DNA from: Megamerina dolium
Lineage: Eukaryota; Arthropoda; Insecta; Diptera; Megamerinidae
Direction of reading: 5' to 3'
NCBI GenBank assembly: GCA_963854835.1
Contig: OY978526.1
Location: 21,110,334 to 21,174,333, forward strand
DNA length: 64,000 nt
This document shows positions 37,256 through 49,535 of this stretch, one piece after another. Under the pieces are notes generated by a model, which saw only the letters and a program-made list of their open reading frames with translations, did no database searches and was not told where the DNA came from. How positions within the stretch are numbered: position 1 is the stretch's first letter; the number at the start of each line of letters is the position of its first letter. The translations under genes were made by a program, and so were the position numbers.

Positions 37256-38450
37256 AAGGGTTATCCATTTCGCGGTTTCAAAAGTATAGGGGTAGAATTC
37301 GACATCTGTCAAACTGAGTTGTTAAAACAATTTCTTTCTTTTTCAGTTCAAAGTCTGACATTTGCGAAAATGGATCGCTTAACTATCGCACAACGCATTA
37401 AAATTGTAAAAACCTACTACAAAAATGGTGATTCTGTCACAGCCACATATCGTGCTTTAAGAGGAGATTATGGTTTACATAATCGTCCAACTACGCAAGC
37501 AATTGGCAAAATTGTGAAGAAATATGAAGAGACTGGATCGGTTACAGATATTGTAAGGCCTGTGCATCATCGTTTCGCTCGTACCACCGAAAATATCGCT
37601 GCTGTAAGTGAAAGTGTTGCCGAAGAACCGAATGTGTCGATTCCTCGTCGTTCTCAGGAATTAGGACTGTCTTACGGCACATTATGGCGTATTTTGCATT
37701 TGGATCTACACACAACAACTGAAGCCAGCTGACCATTCACAACGTCGTAGATACGTCGAATGGGTGCTCGAACAACAGGCGGTGGACGGCGATTTTTCGA
37801 ACAAAATTTTCTTCAGCGACGAAGCACATTTCTCACTCGGTGGGTATGTTAACAAACAAAATTGTCGTTTTTGGGGTTCTGAGAATCCTCAAGTAATTGA
37901 AGAGAGGCCACTACATCCACAAAAAGTCACTGCTTGGTGCGCTCTTTGGTCCGGAGGTGTGATTGGACCTTACTTCTTCGAAAACGACGATGGAACGACT
38001 GTCACCGTCAATTCGGAGCGTTATGGTCATATGATAACCGACTTTTTTTTGCCTGCTATTGAAGAATACGACTTAGAGTTAATTTCTCGTCGTGGCGATA
38101 TCAAGTGGCCACCAAGATCATGCGATTTGACACCGCTTGACTTTTTTTTGTGGGGCTACGCGAAAGACCGTGTTTATGCAGATAAACCTTTAACTCTTGA
38201 GCACCTAAAAACCAACATTCGTCACGTTATGGCTGAGATACCGCCCAATATGTGTCAAAAAGTGGTCGAAAATTACCTCAAAAGAATCGATGCTTGCAAC
38301 AATTCGCGTGGTGGTCATTTAAATGATGTAGTATTTCACACATAATGTCAACGTTCAAACTTTATAATAAAAAAGAAATATCATGATAAAAAATATTTTA
38401 TATGTGTTTTATTTACATTTACTCCTAAAACCGCAAAATGGATAACCCTT
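37256..38450 (+). mobile_element. DD41D mariner-like element rosa-3
   Basis: Ends AAGGGTTATCCATTTCG (37256) and, reversed from 38450, AAGGGTTATCCATTTTG; TA at 37254-37255 and 38451-38452. Length 1195 bp, about 110 bp shorter than rosa-1 owing to two internal deletions in the transposase. Confidence 0.9.
37371..38345 (+). pseudogene. DD41D transposase with two deletions
   Basis: Starts at 37371 (MDRLTIAQRIKIVK). After RILHLDLH a deletion shifts the frame, producing TTTEAS and a stop (the sister copies read on through LHPYKIQLTQQ). The downstream frame (37764-38345) keeps FFSDEAHFSLGG with the first Asp, but a second, in-frame deletion joins EEYDLE to LISRRGD and removes WFQQDGATCHTT, including the second catalytic Asp. 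The C-terminal LTPLDFFLWGY is intact. Confidence 0.9.
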
Positions 38451-38452
38451 TA

Positions 38453-39825
38453 TAAGAAATTTTTGACAATAAAGTTTCAATTTTCAAAAATTTATTTGTA
38501 CTCCTCCAATACAATTAAATGAAATCAAATTGTTTAAACTATATTTATTTAGGCTTTTAAAAAAAAATCAAATAACGACAGATAAGAATAGCTTTATAAT
38601 TATAAATTGTGGCATTTATATTGAGAGGCATATAATTAATATCAAAACAAGACTTAAAATTGAAAAATATTCAAAATCCATTAGCACGCAAGCACATGAA
38701 CTGATAGATAGAAGTTTAGTTGCCAAAACAAAACCCTGAAGGTGGAAATTAATTTGCCAATTAACTTGGAATCGCACCAATAATGAAGACATTACATGAT
38801 AGTGAATGCTAGTGAGTGCTAGTTATAAATATATGTAGATGGATAATTGAGTTAATTATTTAACAGCTTTGTATGCATAACTAGCGAAAATCTAATTTTT
38901 TATTTATATTTCTGTTGGCGGTCATTGGCAGTCAAATTATCATTGCAAAAAAATGAAGATGTTCTATAGAAAAAAAAAAAATGGTTGCTTTGTTAATTTA
39001 ATCATAGCTACTTGTGTATAATATAATGCTTGAATATAATCATCTTATTGGATATCTAATAAAATGTGTGTAAGGAGAGTAACGATTTCATATGATTAGA
39101 ATTATTAGGCAAATTTATGTGATCTATATAAAGTACCAATATAGTTTTTATGTTCTAATTATTCTAATTAAAATATAAACTTTTGGTATTTGTTAGAAAA
39201 ATATCATAAACTTTATAATACTCTGATGCTCTGATGCTCTGATGCTCATTTAATTGGATCATAAATTCTGAACAAATTGCATGTAAAATCTACACATCCA
39301 CATATGTCGAAGTTGATGCCACATGCCACTGTCGCCATTAATAAAAATAAAATCGTTAGACAACTACGACATAGAAAATCATTATTTTTTACAATACGAT
39401 AATTAGATGCAATAACAAATGCATATAATTGTTGTAATATGTTTTACTGATAAAAGAGAAGCACCGCTTTATTACATGTATAATTGTTTAATTAATTGAA
39501 AGAAAATTCAAAAACTATCAATATTTGAAAAAAAAACGTATATTGCAGATGCAATTTTAATGATTTCTTTAAAAAAACACTTAGATAAATTGGTTTGATA
39601 TAAGTATATAAATACAAATCACAGATGTTCTCAAGTTTATTACATATTATCTTATTATGTTTTGAGCTTTTAATTACAACTAAAACAAATATTATATTTA
39701 TTATTCAAAGTGACTTCAATCTTGGTTTTTTTTTATAGGCGGGAATACAAAGAAGACATATGGGTTCCAAATGAAGACTGTACAGTGAATCAATAAAAAA
39801 AAAAATATGTGGCACTTAAACACCG
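38453..39825. other. AT-rich non-coding DNA
   Basis: No gene seen. A short tandem repeat (GATGCTCT)3 lies near 39222-39247. Confidence 0.55.
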
Positions 39826-40050
39826 AAGTTCTCATTTGCCGAGCTTCCCCTCCATTACTGTTGTGCGTATTAAATTTTAGACAGTATTAGAAGGGATCTA
39901 CTTATTTTACCCGGCTCCGAACGGCAGAACCCTTGTGACATCACTTTTTCTGAGCTTTGTCACAGAGTTCTTTTAGAAGTTTTTTTCATGGCAAGTTGTT
40001 ACCACTGTCGGAAGAATTGCTCCAACACACATAAGCACAGAGCTACGGCA
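39826..40050 (-). mobile_element. tRNA-derived SINE, copy 3, head deleted
   Basis: Plus-strand blocks 'agggatctacttattttacccgg', 'tgacatcactttttctgag' and 'catggcaagttgttac' match copies 1 and 2. Only the first bases of the tRNA-like head (TGCCGTAGCTC on the minus strand, ending near 40050) remain next to the body; the region with the B-box is deleted. Confidence 0.65.
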
Positions 40051-40495
40051 ATCGAATGGGAGCCTTCTAGTGTTCTAGTGTTTGTGAAATCAAGAAGAAT
40101 TCAGAGTAAAGATAGCTAAACAAAAAATTCGTCCAATATATTATTGATTTATTATGTCAAGCATCTCTATAACCCTTAGGGTATAGCAGAGACTCTAATT
40201 GGCAGAGCTTTGGAGACACCACATTTTCAGAGTTTCGTAATAGATGAATTACAAAAACAGTAATAAAATTCTTACTAAATAATGGTCACCAATATCTAGA
40301 ATGAGTTTTATACTGCGAAAAAAATGTTTTATAAGTTCGTTGAGCCTTGGAGTTGACTTTCATATATTGAGCTCGATTCTGATTAATAAAGCTTTGTTGA
40401 CACGCCATTGTCAGAGCTTCATCATAGAATTATTTAATTATTTAAATCTGGTAACCCAAAAGTTATGCGTACACAGTAAGGTTTGCAATTTCATC

Positions 40496-41230
40496 ATGGA
40501 AAGATTGACACCACAACAACACTTGCAAATATTGAAATTTTACTGTGAAAATCATGGTTCCGTCATTCAAACTCAAATATCGTTTTTTTTTTATTCAGTG
40601 ATGAAAGTGATTTTTGACTCAATGGGCATGTAAACAAGTCAAATTGTCAGATTTGTAGTGATGGCAAAAATTCACAATAAATTCTTCAGGCACCATTACA
40701 TCCACAAACACTTACTTTTGGTTGCGGTTTATGGGCTGGTGGTCTATACTTTTTTAAAAGTGCGACTGGCAACAACATAACCATCAATTGCCATAGCTAC
40801 AGAGCTAAGATAACTAACTATTTGATTCCCCAATTGCGTGCTATGAATGTGGAAGAGATGTGGTTCTAGCAAGACGGCGCTATATGCCATACATTGGACA
40901 TAATAATCGATTTATTGAAGAAAATGTTTGACGAAAACATAATCTTTCGATATGGATCTGTGAACTATCTTGCAAAATCTTGCGATTTAACGCCTCCGGA
41001 CTATTATTTGTGGGGTTATGGGAAGGGGCTAGTTTATGCTGATAAATCAGCAACTTTGGATGAATTGCAAGGCAACATTAAGCGAACCGAGATTAGGCCA
41101 TAATTGCTTGAAAAAGTAAACGAATATTGGGTTTCCAGATTACTAGCCATATGCCCGAAATCCTATTCAAACACTAATTGCATAAAATTATTCTTCCAAC
41201 AAAGCTAATTTTTAGTTCAGAATATTCTTC
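40496..41230 (+). pseudogene. DD41D transposase relic (second DD41D group)
   Basis: N-terminal MERLTPQQHLQILKFY at 40496, then an internal deletion to FSDESDF (first Asp), LHPQTLTFGCGLWAGG, MWF-stop-QDGAICHT (second Asp, about 40870) and SCDLTPPDYYLWGYG (third Asp). Residue count between second and third Asp is 41. At least three in-frame stops. It is distinct from the four rosa copies and closer to the elements at 41.3 and 60.8 kb. Terminal repeats were not found. Confidence 0.78.
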
Positions 41231-41650
41231 ACTCTTCATTCTTTTAAAAAATACCACGGATAACTACAGGGTGATTTTTTAAGAGCCTTCAGATTTGATT
41301 AACAAAAAAAAAAACACATAAAATTTAGAGAAATGTATGAAATCTTTATTTGAGTCGATAGAACGATCTATATAATTCAATGTGTAAAGATGATTTTATG
41401 TAAATGTTGACCACGGCTGCTCCTCAAATAGTTCATACGCTGTGTCCAATTTTGGCACACTCTCTCCCACATATCGGCCGGTATCTCACGAGTAAATCGA
41501 TCATTCACGGTCATCAATAACACTGGCGGATACAGCTGCGATATTTTCCTCTGTCCGCACTCTACGTATTCGTGTTGGTGGTTCAATGTCCAAAATTCTA
41601 AATTTGGTGCGAATTTGGTCACGGCTGGGGCCGACCAAATTATATCCTGC

Positions 41651-41771
<121 letters not shown>

Positions 41772-42816
41772 ACGCTCGAAGATGTAGGCGTGGCTTACCA
41801 GTTTTTGAGGAACAATTTTTGCTTATAACACTAATCTTCACCTGAAATATGGTTGATTTTGACGAAGTATTTTGTAAGTTATGGGTGTTTTAAGGGGTTT
41901 TAAGATAATTCCGAGGCTTAGTAGTGGGCGTGGCTTGACTCGTTGTTATAAATCTTTGCAATATTAATCCACACCTTAAATTTTGTTGTTTACGAAAAGT
42001 TCGTAAGTTATAGTGGTTTAAATTTTGTTAAATTTTTCAACTTTGTATGGTAGCCCCATTAAGAAGTGGACGTGGCATGTTGATTGTTTGCCAGATTTTT
42101 TCTGACTACCATAATAATGTAAGTGTTAATAATGATTGTTCTAGGCAGAAGGATGCAGAAGTTACAGCTATTTCAATTTAAAAGAAATTCGATCATTTTG
42201 TATGGGGGATACTATAAGCAGTGGGCGTGGCGCATCTATTTCCTGTGAGTCTAGTTGCTCTTACAATACTAATCCATATTTTAAATCTAGTTGTTCTACG
42301 CTGAATAGTTTGCAAGTTATGATGGTTAACATTTTTTTTAATTTCCGCAATTTTGTATGGGAACCCCATTAAAAAGTGGGCGTGGTACATCGATTTTTTG
42401 CCAGATTATTTTCGGCTACCATAGTAATCTAAGTGTTAATTATGGATATTCTAGACATAAGATTGCAGAAGTTACAGCTGTTTCAATTTGAATAAAGTAC
42501 ATACGCTTTGTATGGGAGCTACTATAAAAAGTAGGCGTGGCTCGCCCATTTCTGGCAAGGTTATGTAGTAGTATAATGTGACTCTATGTGACAAATATTG
42601 TTGTTCCAGGTGGTATATTATGTGAGTTATGGCAAGTTAAAGATTTTGAAAATTCCGAGGTTAGTCGCTTTGAATGTTTGGTGTGGGCGTGGCTATTGAC
42701 CGATCATGCCCAATATCAATCCCCTCCGTACCCTTGAATCAGAGGTTACTTATGCCAAATTTTGTCGAAATAGCTCAATATTTTCTCAAGTTATCGTGCG
42801 AACCAGCCAGGTGACA

Positions 42817-42847
42817 GACAGACGGACGGACGGACGGACGGACGGAC
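42817..42847. repeat. (GGAC)n microsatellite of the nested element
   Basis: Six to seven GGAC tetramers preceded by AGACAGAC, directly before the 'gatgctgatcacgaatata' core. Confidence 0.9.
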
Positions 42848-43175
42848 ATCGTTAAATCGAATAGTTAAGCGATGCTGATCACGAATATATGTATATAATT
42901 TTCTATATCTCCGGAGATTCCTTCAAGTGGTTACAAACATCTGACCGAAATGAATATACCTTGCATATTACATTATACAGGGTATAATGAATGAATGAAT
43001 GAATCGAGTATGAATTTTGATAATAAAATCCAATAACCTGCAAGCCTTGTTCGTTTGCAAGTCGATTCATGGTTAAAATATAGACCAAACTGAACATGTT
43101 TGATAGTAACATGTTACATGAAAACAGCTGAGCTGCCAAAAATAGTGTTGCCAAAAAGAAAGTTGTCACCCTGTA

Positions 43176-43788
43176 TTGGCCAAATTCATTCTGAAGAACT
43201 TTGATGACGTCACATTTTCAGACCTTCGCCAGAGGGGTGTTTCAAAAAGCCAATGCACATTAACAGAGAAGGTTTGTGTGTTGCTAGGGAGATCACTGTG
43301 ATATTTTTTCAAGCACTTGATTTCATATTCATTATTCTTGCATCAAGATTAGTCGGCAGAAATTTCGGAATGGAACTTAAAAATGGGATTTGATGAGAAT
43401 ACCTCTACCCAATACAAGTCAGACAATAATAGATATATATCGGATATGAGCAAAAGAGTGTTATACAAAAATATAATTTCATCATTTTTGCCCAAAAAAA
43501 AAAGTTAAACGCTTAAATTCCTAAGTTGTACATATTCGTGCACTTGCTAATTGTTTAGTGGTATATGCATACATGTACTTGTAACAAATTGGCATTATAA
43601 GTGCATACTGCTGCTTCAATTAAAAATATGTAGTTCTGGTCACAATTCAATCAAATTGACAGAAATTAGAATCGCTCACATAACAAATCATGCTATGTAC
43701 ATACTCGTATGTATGTGCTGTCTCAACTGTCAACTATGTTTGTGACTATTGTGTGTTTTTTTTTTTTTTTTTTGTAGATACGAGTACT
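43176..43788. other. non-coding DNA
   Basis: No gene seen. A block 'gatgacgtcacattttcag' near 43203-43221 resembles the SINE tail sequence. Confidence 0.5.
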
Positions 43789-43790
43789 TA

Positions 43791-44224
43791 CTTTCTGTCA
43801 AATAAGTACCCGGAAATTCTCATTTTTAATTTTCCCTCTGAGTCAACCTTTTGTGTGCGTTGCGATTTCTTCTCGCCCCTCTTTGAACGATTTATACAAA
43901 TCGTAAACTTGAGTTTTCGACATGGTTCAATCACCAAATGTTTTTTTTTCAACATTTCCAACGTTTTGGCACAAGAAATTTCGTTTGAAACACAAAATTT
44001 CACACAAACTCTGTTCGATATTTTTATCCATAGTAAAAATCGCAACGCACACAAAAGGTTGACTTGTTCCTAATGACGCCGTAACCAAACTAAATGATAC
44101 ATAGCAATAAAAATTCACAGAATAGTGGCTGACAGTTGTGCCAACCTGGGAAAATTTTTTTTTTTTAATATTCTCAGAGGGAAAATTAAAAATGAGAATT
44201 TCCGGGTACTTATTTGACAGAATG
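43791..44224. mobile_element. fold-back MITE from a mariner 5' end, copy 1
   Basis: Ends CTTTCTGTCAAATAAG (43791) and, reversed from 44224, CATTCTGTCAAATAAG; about 50 bp of each end is inverted. TA flanks at 43789-43790 and 44225-44226. On the minus strand from 44031 the interior encodes a mariner N-terminus in shifted frames: MDKNIEQ, ISCAKTLEMLKK, GDSTMSK, YKSFKEGREE, the helix-turn-helix part. The left arm is shortened by an internal deletion. No catalytic domain. Confidence 0.85.
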
Positions 44225-44226
44225 TA

Positions 44227-45365
44227 TAAGTAGTCACATATAAAATGGCATGCATAAAAATGCATAAAAAACTGATTTATAATTGCTTGACAAACATTTT
44301 GCATTACAAATCACATTACATTGCGCATTACATGAAAGGATGCATGTGTGTGCGTACGTATGCTTATGTGTGTGATTGTGTGAGAGAATATGTCTGAGAA
44401 TGTGTTGACGCGCGCTTGAGTATGTGTATGTTTGTGTGTGTGTGTGTGCGGTAAATATCAAATTCAATGTCAATTGATTGAAACTAACAAGACATTTGAA
44501 TTGAAGCACAATGGGCATTAGGTAACTACGTACATGTGTGTTTGTATATCTAAAATATAATACGAATAACAGTAGCAATTTAGGAATTTAAATTATATAC
44601 ATTGATGATGAGAAATAACCAACTACATACACTACGTACGAGTATGTATGTACAATTGGCCTGCGTAACATTCAGACAATGTGAATGTACTACTACATGC
44701 CTATGGTATGATGTAGTCAAACAATATACAAAACCAAAAAAATAAAGAACACAAAACAGTTCAATGACTTTAACCAATTTCAAGCGTAAATGATGTAGTG
44801 CAAAAGGCAATAGTTGAACGCGCGCACAATACACAGTGCTGGTGTAATGACCGATCATGACCGCAATGGAAGAAGGAACAGATATTGTGTGTGTGTGTGT
44901 GTGTGTGTATTGAAGTGCACAATGTAGAAAGTCACGATGTCAATGTCATCAACGCGATTTGCACTGATGCGTAATTCAACTTGCCGGTATTTTGTTGTTG
45001 AAATTATGCAAGCAAACATTGGGCGCTTCTCTTAACGGTGAACTTTTGAATTTGGAATGCATTTTTGTAAATGAGCAATGAGTATGAGACATTCACTTTT
45101 TATATCTTTTAGCTAGGCTTACATTTTCATTAACACCATCTTCTTGCGTCACTTATTTTTGTCACTACTTTAACTCTTTAACGATGACATGCGTCTTGTT
45201 GACGTTTTGGAATGGCCATTCATTGAAAACGCTCGGGAGTGATTAGTGCAATTAATCATTCTAGAAGTTAGGCAGTTCGATAGTAAATATAATGCACATT
45301 TAGTAAGTTTTATCAAAATAGTTCTATATTCTCGTGCGAAAAGCATGCAAATATACACACGGAAG
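44227..45365. other. non-coding DNA
   Basis: No gene seen. (GT)n runs lie near 44429-44448 and 44886-44909. Confidence 0.55.
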
Positions 45366-45369
45366 CATC

Positions 45370-47040
45370 TTTTTGTATGGGAGGAAGGTGTAGTTTTTAT
45401 GCAATTTTAACCATTCTCGAAAATGTTAGTTTATTAGTAAAAAGAATCTTGTGGATTCATATTTTTGTATGGGAGATAAGTGTGATTTTAATCCGATTTT
45501 GCTCAATCTTCAAAATATTATTGTACTAGTAAAAATAGTCCTCTGTAGCGAGTTTTAGCTCCATAGCTTCATCTTTTCGTACGAAATGGATCCAAAAATA
45601 CAAGTGGATTCATATTTTTGTAAGGGAGATAAGTGTGATTTTAATCCAATTTTACTCATTCTTCGAAATGTTATTCTAGTAATAAAAATAGTCTTACGTA
45701 GCAAGTTTTATCTTTATAGCTTAATATTTTCGTGCGTAAAGTATGAAAATATACATGTGTAAGCATATTTTTGTATGAGAGGTAGATGTAATTTTTACCC
45801 GATTCTACCCATTCTTGAAAATGTGAGTCCATTGCTTAAAATAATCATATGCGGTGAAGTTTAGCTTCATATTTTCGTGCGTAAAGTATGCAAATATACA
45901 TACGGAAGCATATTATTGTATGAGAGGTAGATGCATTTTTATCCGATTCTACCCATTCTTGAAAATGTGAGTCCATTGGTTAAAATAATCACATGCGGCG
46001 AGTTTGAGCTTCATAGCTTTATATTTACATGCCGAAAGTATACAAATATACATACGGAAGCATATTTTTGTATGAGAGGTAGATGTAATTTTTATCCGAT
46101 TCTGCCCATTCTTAAAGATGTTAGTCCGTTAGTTAAAATAATTATATGTAGCGAGTTTTAGCTCCATAGCTTTATCTTTTCGTACGAAATGGATCCAAAA
46201 ATACAAGTGGATTCATATTTTTGTAAGGGAGATAAGTGTGATCTTAATCCAATTTTACACATTCTTCGAAATGTTATTCTAGTAATAAAAATAGTCTTAC
46301 GTAGCAAGTTTTATCTTTATAGCTTAATATTTTCGTGCGTAAAGTATGAAAATATACATGTGGAAGCATATTTTTGTATGAGAGGTAGATGTAATTTTTA
46401 CCCGATTCTACCCATTCTTGAAAATGTGAGTCCACTGGTTAAAATAATCATATGTAGCGAGTTTCAGCTGCACAACTTTTCATTTACGTACTGTAAGTCT
46501 AAAAACATTCATTTGAAAACATACTTTTATATGCGTGGTATGAGTAGTTCTTATCCAATTCTACTTTTTTTACGAAAAACATAGTCCATTAGTAGTTATA
46601 ATCATATGTAGCGTGTTTCAAGTGCATAGAGCTTTATATTTTTGTACTCAGAGTGTGAAAATATCCATTTGAAAACATATTTTTATATGGGAGCTAGGAG
46701 TAGTTTTCATTCGATTATGCTCATATTCAAACTGGCGTATTAATCAATAAATATAGTTGTATATATCTAGTTTTAATAAGATAGCTTTATATTTGTCAGA
46801 GATAAGACACATCGAATAATATCCTTGTATGACAGCTATGGGTTGTTTTTGTCTGATTACAACAATTTTCAAACATAACTTTGCGCTGATAAAACTAGAC
46901 TTTTACAACGAGTTTCAGTCTCCTGTGAATATATTTTCATATCGAAATCATAAAAATATATATACAGAACTAGAATTTGTTATGGAACGGTGTCATAGTT
47001 TTTCTCAGATTCTACTCATTTTCACTCCAATATTATCTGA
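45370..47040 (+). repeat. 155-bp repeat array E
   Basis: The best-preserved array. 'Tttttgta(t/a)g(g/a)gag' blocks occur near 45370, 45462, 45612, 45768, 45916, 46067, 46217, 46373, 46523, 46680 and 46825, mostly 145-157 bp apart. The units at 45590-45770 and 46190-46375 are nearly identical over about 180 bp while their neighbours differ, so a two-to-four-unit block was duplicated. Open frames of up to 131 codons arise because several spacings are multiples of three. Confidence 0.8.
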
Positions 47041-48239
47041 TTAATACCTTTCAGAGTAAAAAGTTAAAGATGGATAATTTACCAAGAGATAATCACATCA
47101 CAACTCTTATTGCTGATAATTATTTGCAAAAAATTTCAGCTCACTAAATGCATCAAACAACTAAATAATGTTGTGATTTTACTTTCCGTATTTTTATCAT
47201 GTTCCATTATATATTTTCAACAGAAATAGCAATTTTCACTTTTTCACAATGCATATAATTATGAAATACTAAAACCATTAGACCTTACAATGCTAATAGA
47301 TTAATTCTATCTTCTCTCACTGTGTTCTACATATTTGAATTCAACTGTAAAACTCATTAAAATGTCATTAATCAAATGTGCACTCAATTCATCTTAGATT
47401 TACATATTCACTTTTCTACATTCATAACGAATAGTCATCATAAAAATGAAAGTTATATGTATGATATGAATATGTATGAATATCGTGCATATTTCTTACA
47501 TATACATACCTACTAGTCTATATCATATAATAAAAGTCAGCCAAACACATACTCATATATGTAAGTTGTTAAGCACACTTTTGCATATAAAAATGTATAA
47601 CAAACTGTCAAGGTCAGGCATAAAATCATTCGAGTATCAATTAGTAATGAACATTTTAATGCCACATTGTCAATCTATAAATAGACCATAATAAATATGC
47701 AAAAACACACACACACACACACACACAACATCTCATATGCAGATGTTGAACCAGATGCAGACACAAATGCAGACGTTGTAGACATACAATCCATAGAATT
47801 CACTTTGAGTGGGGGTTGTCAGCATAATGTATATATGAATATTGTCCATGTCCAGCAATCGATACGGCACTTTTGCTATTTTCAGTATCAAAGTGTAATG
47901 AAAATGAAATGAATTGAGAAGAAATATAAGTATGATAAGTAGAAAAGAAACAAAAAAAAAAAAAAACAAAAATACAAAAAACACAACCAAATGATCATAA
48001 TGAAAACCACAAATTCTTATAAATGCATTCCGATTAAATTCACATCGAAATGGCAAGAGTAACAAAATGAAAATAAAACAAAAAAAATTTTAAAAATAAA
48101 ATTAAGTGCATTTACAACCATATGTTGCTGATACCAATTGGCTAAAAATAATTTATGTGCTAGCAATAACAATAATACAATGACTAGAAATATACAGAAA
48201 GGGTGATATTTTTAAGTTCTTATGGCATACTCATACAAT
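47041..48239. other. AT-rich non-coding DNA
   Basis: No gene seen. (CA)n at about 47705-47727 and an A-rich tract at 47950-48100. Confidence 0.55.
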
Positions 48240-48740
48240 TTTTTCTTTCCACAATATAAATAAATTCCAAAATGGCATTAAAGAGGGTAAAATAAGTACT
48301 ATTCAACATTTTTTCTGAAATTACTTACATAAAAGCACCTAAAATCGACAAATAACCGCATAATTGTCCAGCAATCACACAAAGAGCTTAGATTTCTATG
48401 ACCGACTGCTATTAATTTTCCCCTCCCAACAATTCTATCGTACACACGTACTCTTTAAATTCACTTGTTTAAGGGGCTTTCTTACAAAACCGACGTTTTA
48501 TAAAATTCAAAAGGGCATCCATTTTGTATGGGAGCCCCCTGAAATGGTGGAAATAGAGGCTAAGTATATTTGCAGAAAATGTTGAGACAGAAGAATTAAT
48601 AAGAGTCCCATTTTACTGCTCTAGACTCTAGACGTGGGCAATTCTTAGGGTTTATGTCATTTTTCCGGTAATTTTACCGGTCAGCCTCTCTAAAGAATAA
48701 AGATAAGTAGTAAGTATATTTGAAATTGCCGTTGGACTTG
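48240..48740. repeat. degenerate dispersed repeat (family 2)
   Basis: Blocks such as 'cattttgtatgggagccccc' (48524-48543), 'agcacctaaaatcgacaaat' and 'gaccgactgctattaat' recall the tracts near 8.8-9.3 kb. Strongly diverged. Confidence 0.35.
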
Positions 48741-48767
48741 CATATTATGAAGACGGCGGCATTAAGA

Positions 48768-49515
48768 GTATTACTTACTTACTTACTTACTTATGTGGCC
48801 ATAACAACCGAATATCGATTTAGGCCGAAAATAACATGCTTCGCCAGCCATCTCTGTTCTTCGATAGCTGGCGCCAGTTAGAAAATCCAAGCGCCGTCAG
48901 GTTATCCAGTACTTGGTTTTTCCACCTCAGGTTTGGTCATCCTCTTCTGCGTCGTCCTCCAGCGGGTTCCGAATATAACACCTTCTTAGCTGGTGCGTGT
49001 TCTTCCATTCGCTCGACATGACCTAGCCAGCGCAGACGCTGGATTTTGATGCGCTTTACTATGTCAATATCGGCATACATCTCGTACAGCTCATGGTTGT
49101 ACCTTATTCGGTACTCGCCACCAACGCAAATAGGTCCAACGATCTTGTGTAGGACTTTTCTCTCGAAAACTCCAAGCATTCGCTCATCCGAGGTGGAAAT
49201 TGTCCAGGCTTCAGCGCCATATGTTAGGACAGGCATGATGAGAGACTTGTAGAGTGTAGTTTTCGTTCTTCGAGAGAGGGCTCGACTTTTCAATTGCTTA
49301 CTCAGCCCAAAGTAACACCTGTTAGCAAGAGTTATCCTACGCATGATCTCCAAGCTGACGTCATTACTGCTGTTAATGCTGGTTCCAAGATAGACAAAGT
49401 CCCTTACTACTTCAAAAGCGTAGTTGTCAACAGTGACGTGCTGTCCAAGACGCCGGGACTCTTTGTTTGTTGACACTAGATACTTCGTCTTGCCCTCGTT
49501 CACCGTGAGACCCAT
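48768..49515 (-). pseudogene. LINE 3' part, reverse transcriptase downstream region
   Basis: On the minus strand from 49515: MGLTVNEGKTKYLVSTNK, FVYLGTSINSSNDV, RRITLANRCYFGLSKQLK, PVLTYGAEAWTI, VFERKVLHKIVGPIC, RLRWLGHVERMEEHAP. This is the conserved segment after the RT palm in a common insect LINE. A CGA-to-TGA type stop at 48937-48939 interrupts it; WKNQVLDNLTALGFSNWR continues in the same frame to the end. The tail is (GTAA)n on the minus strand at 48768-48792. 5'-truncated at about 49515. Confidence 0.85.
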
Positions 49516-49535
49516 CGTGAGAAGATGGGTCTCAC
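49505..49535. repeat. 12-bp perfect inverted repeat at a LINE-LINE junction
   Basis: GTGAGACCCATC, a 7-nt spacer, then GATGGGTCTCAC. It lies exactly where the minus-strand LINE piece ends and a plus-strand LINE piece begins. Confidence 0.85.

Noticed and set aside
45931..46584. Two long open frames that look like a tandem-repeat protein
   Set aside because: They lie wholly inside 155-bp array E, begin and end at arbitrary points in the unit, and the same unit is broken by stops in other arrays.
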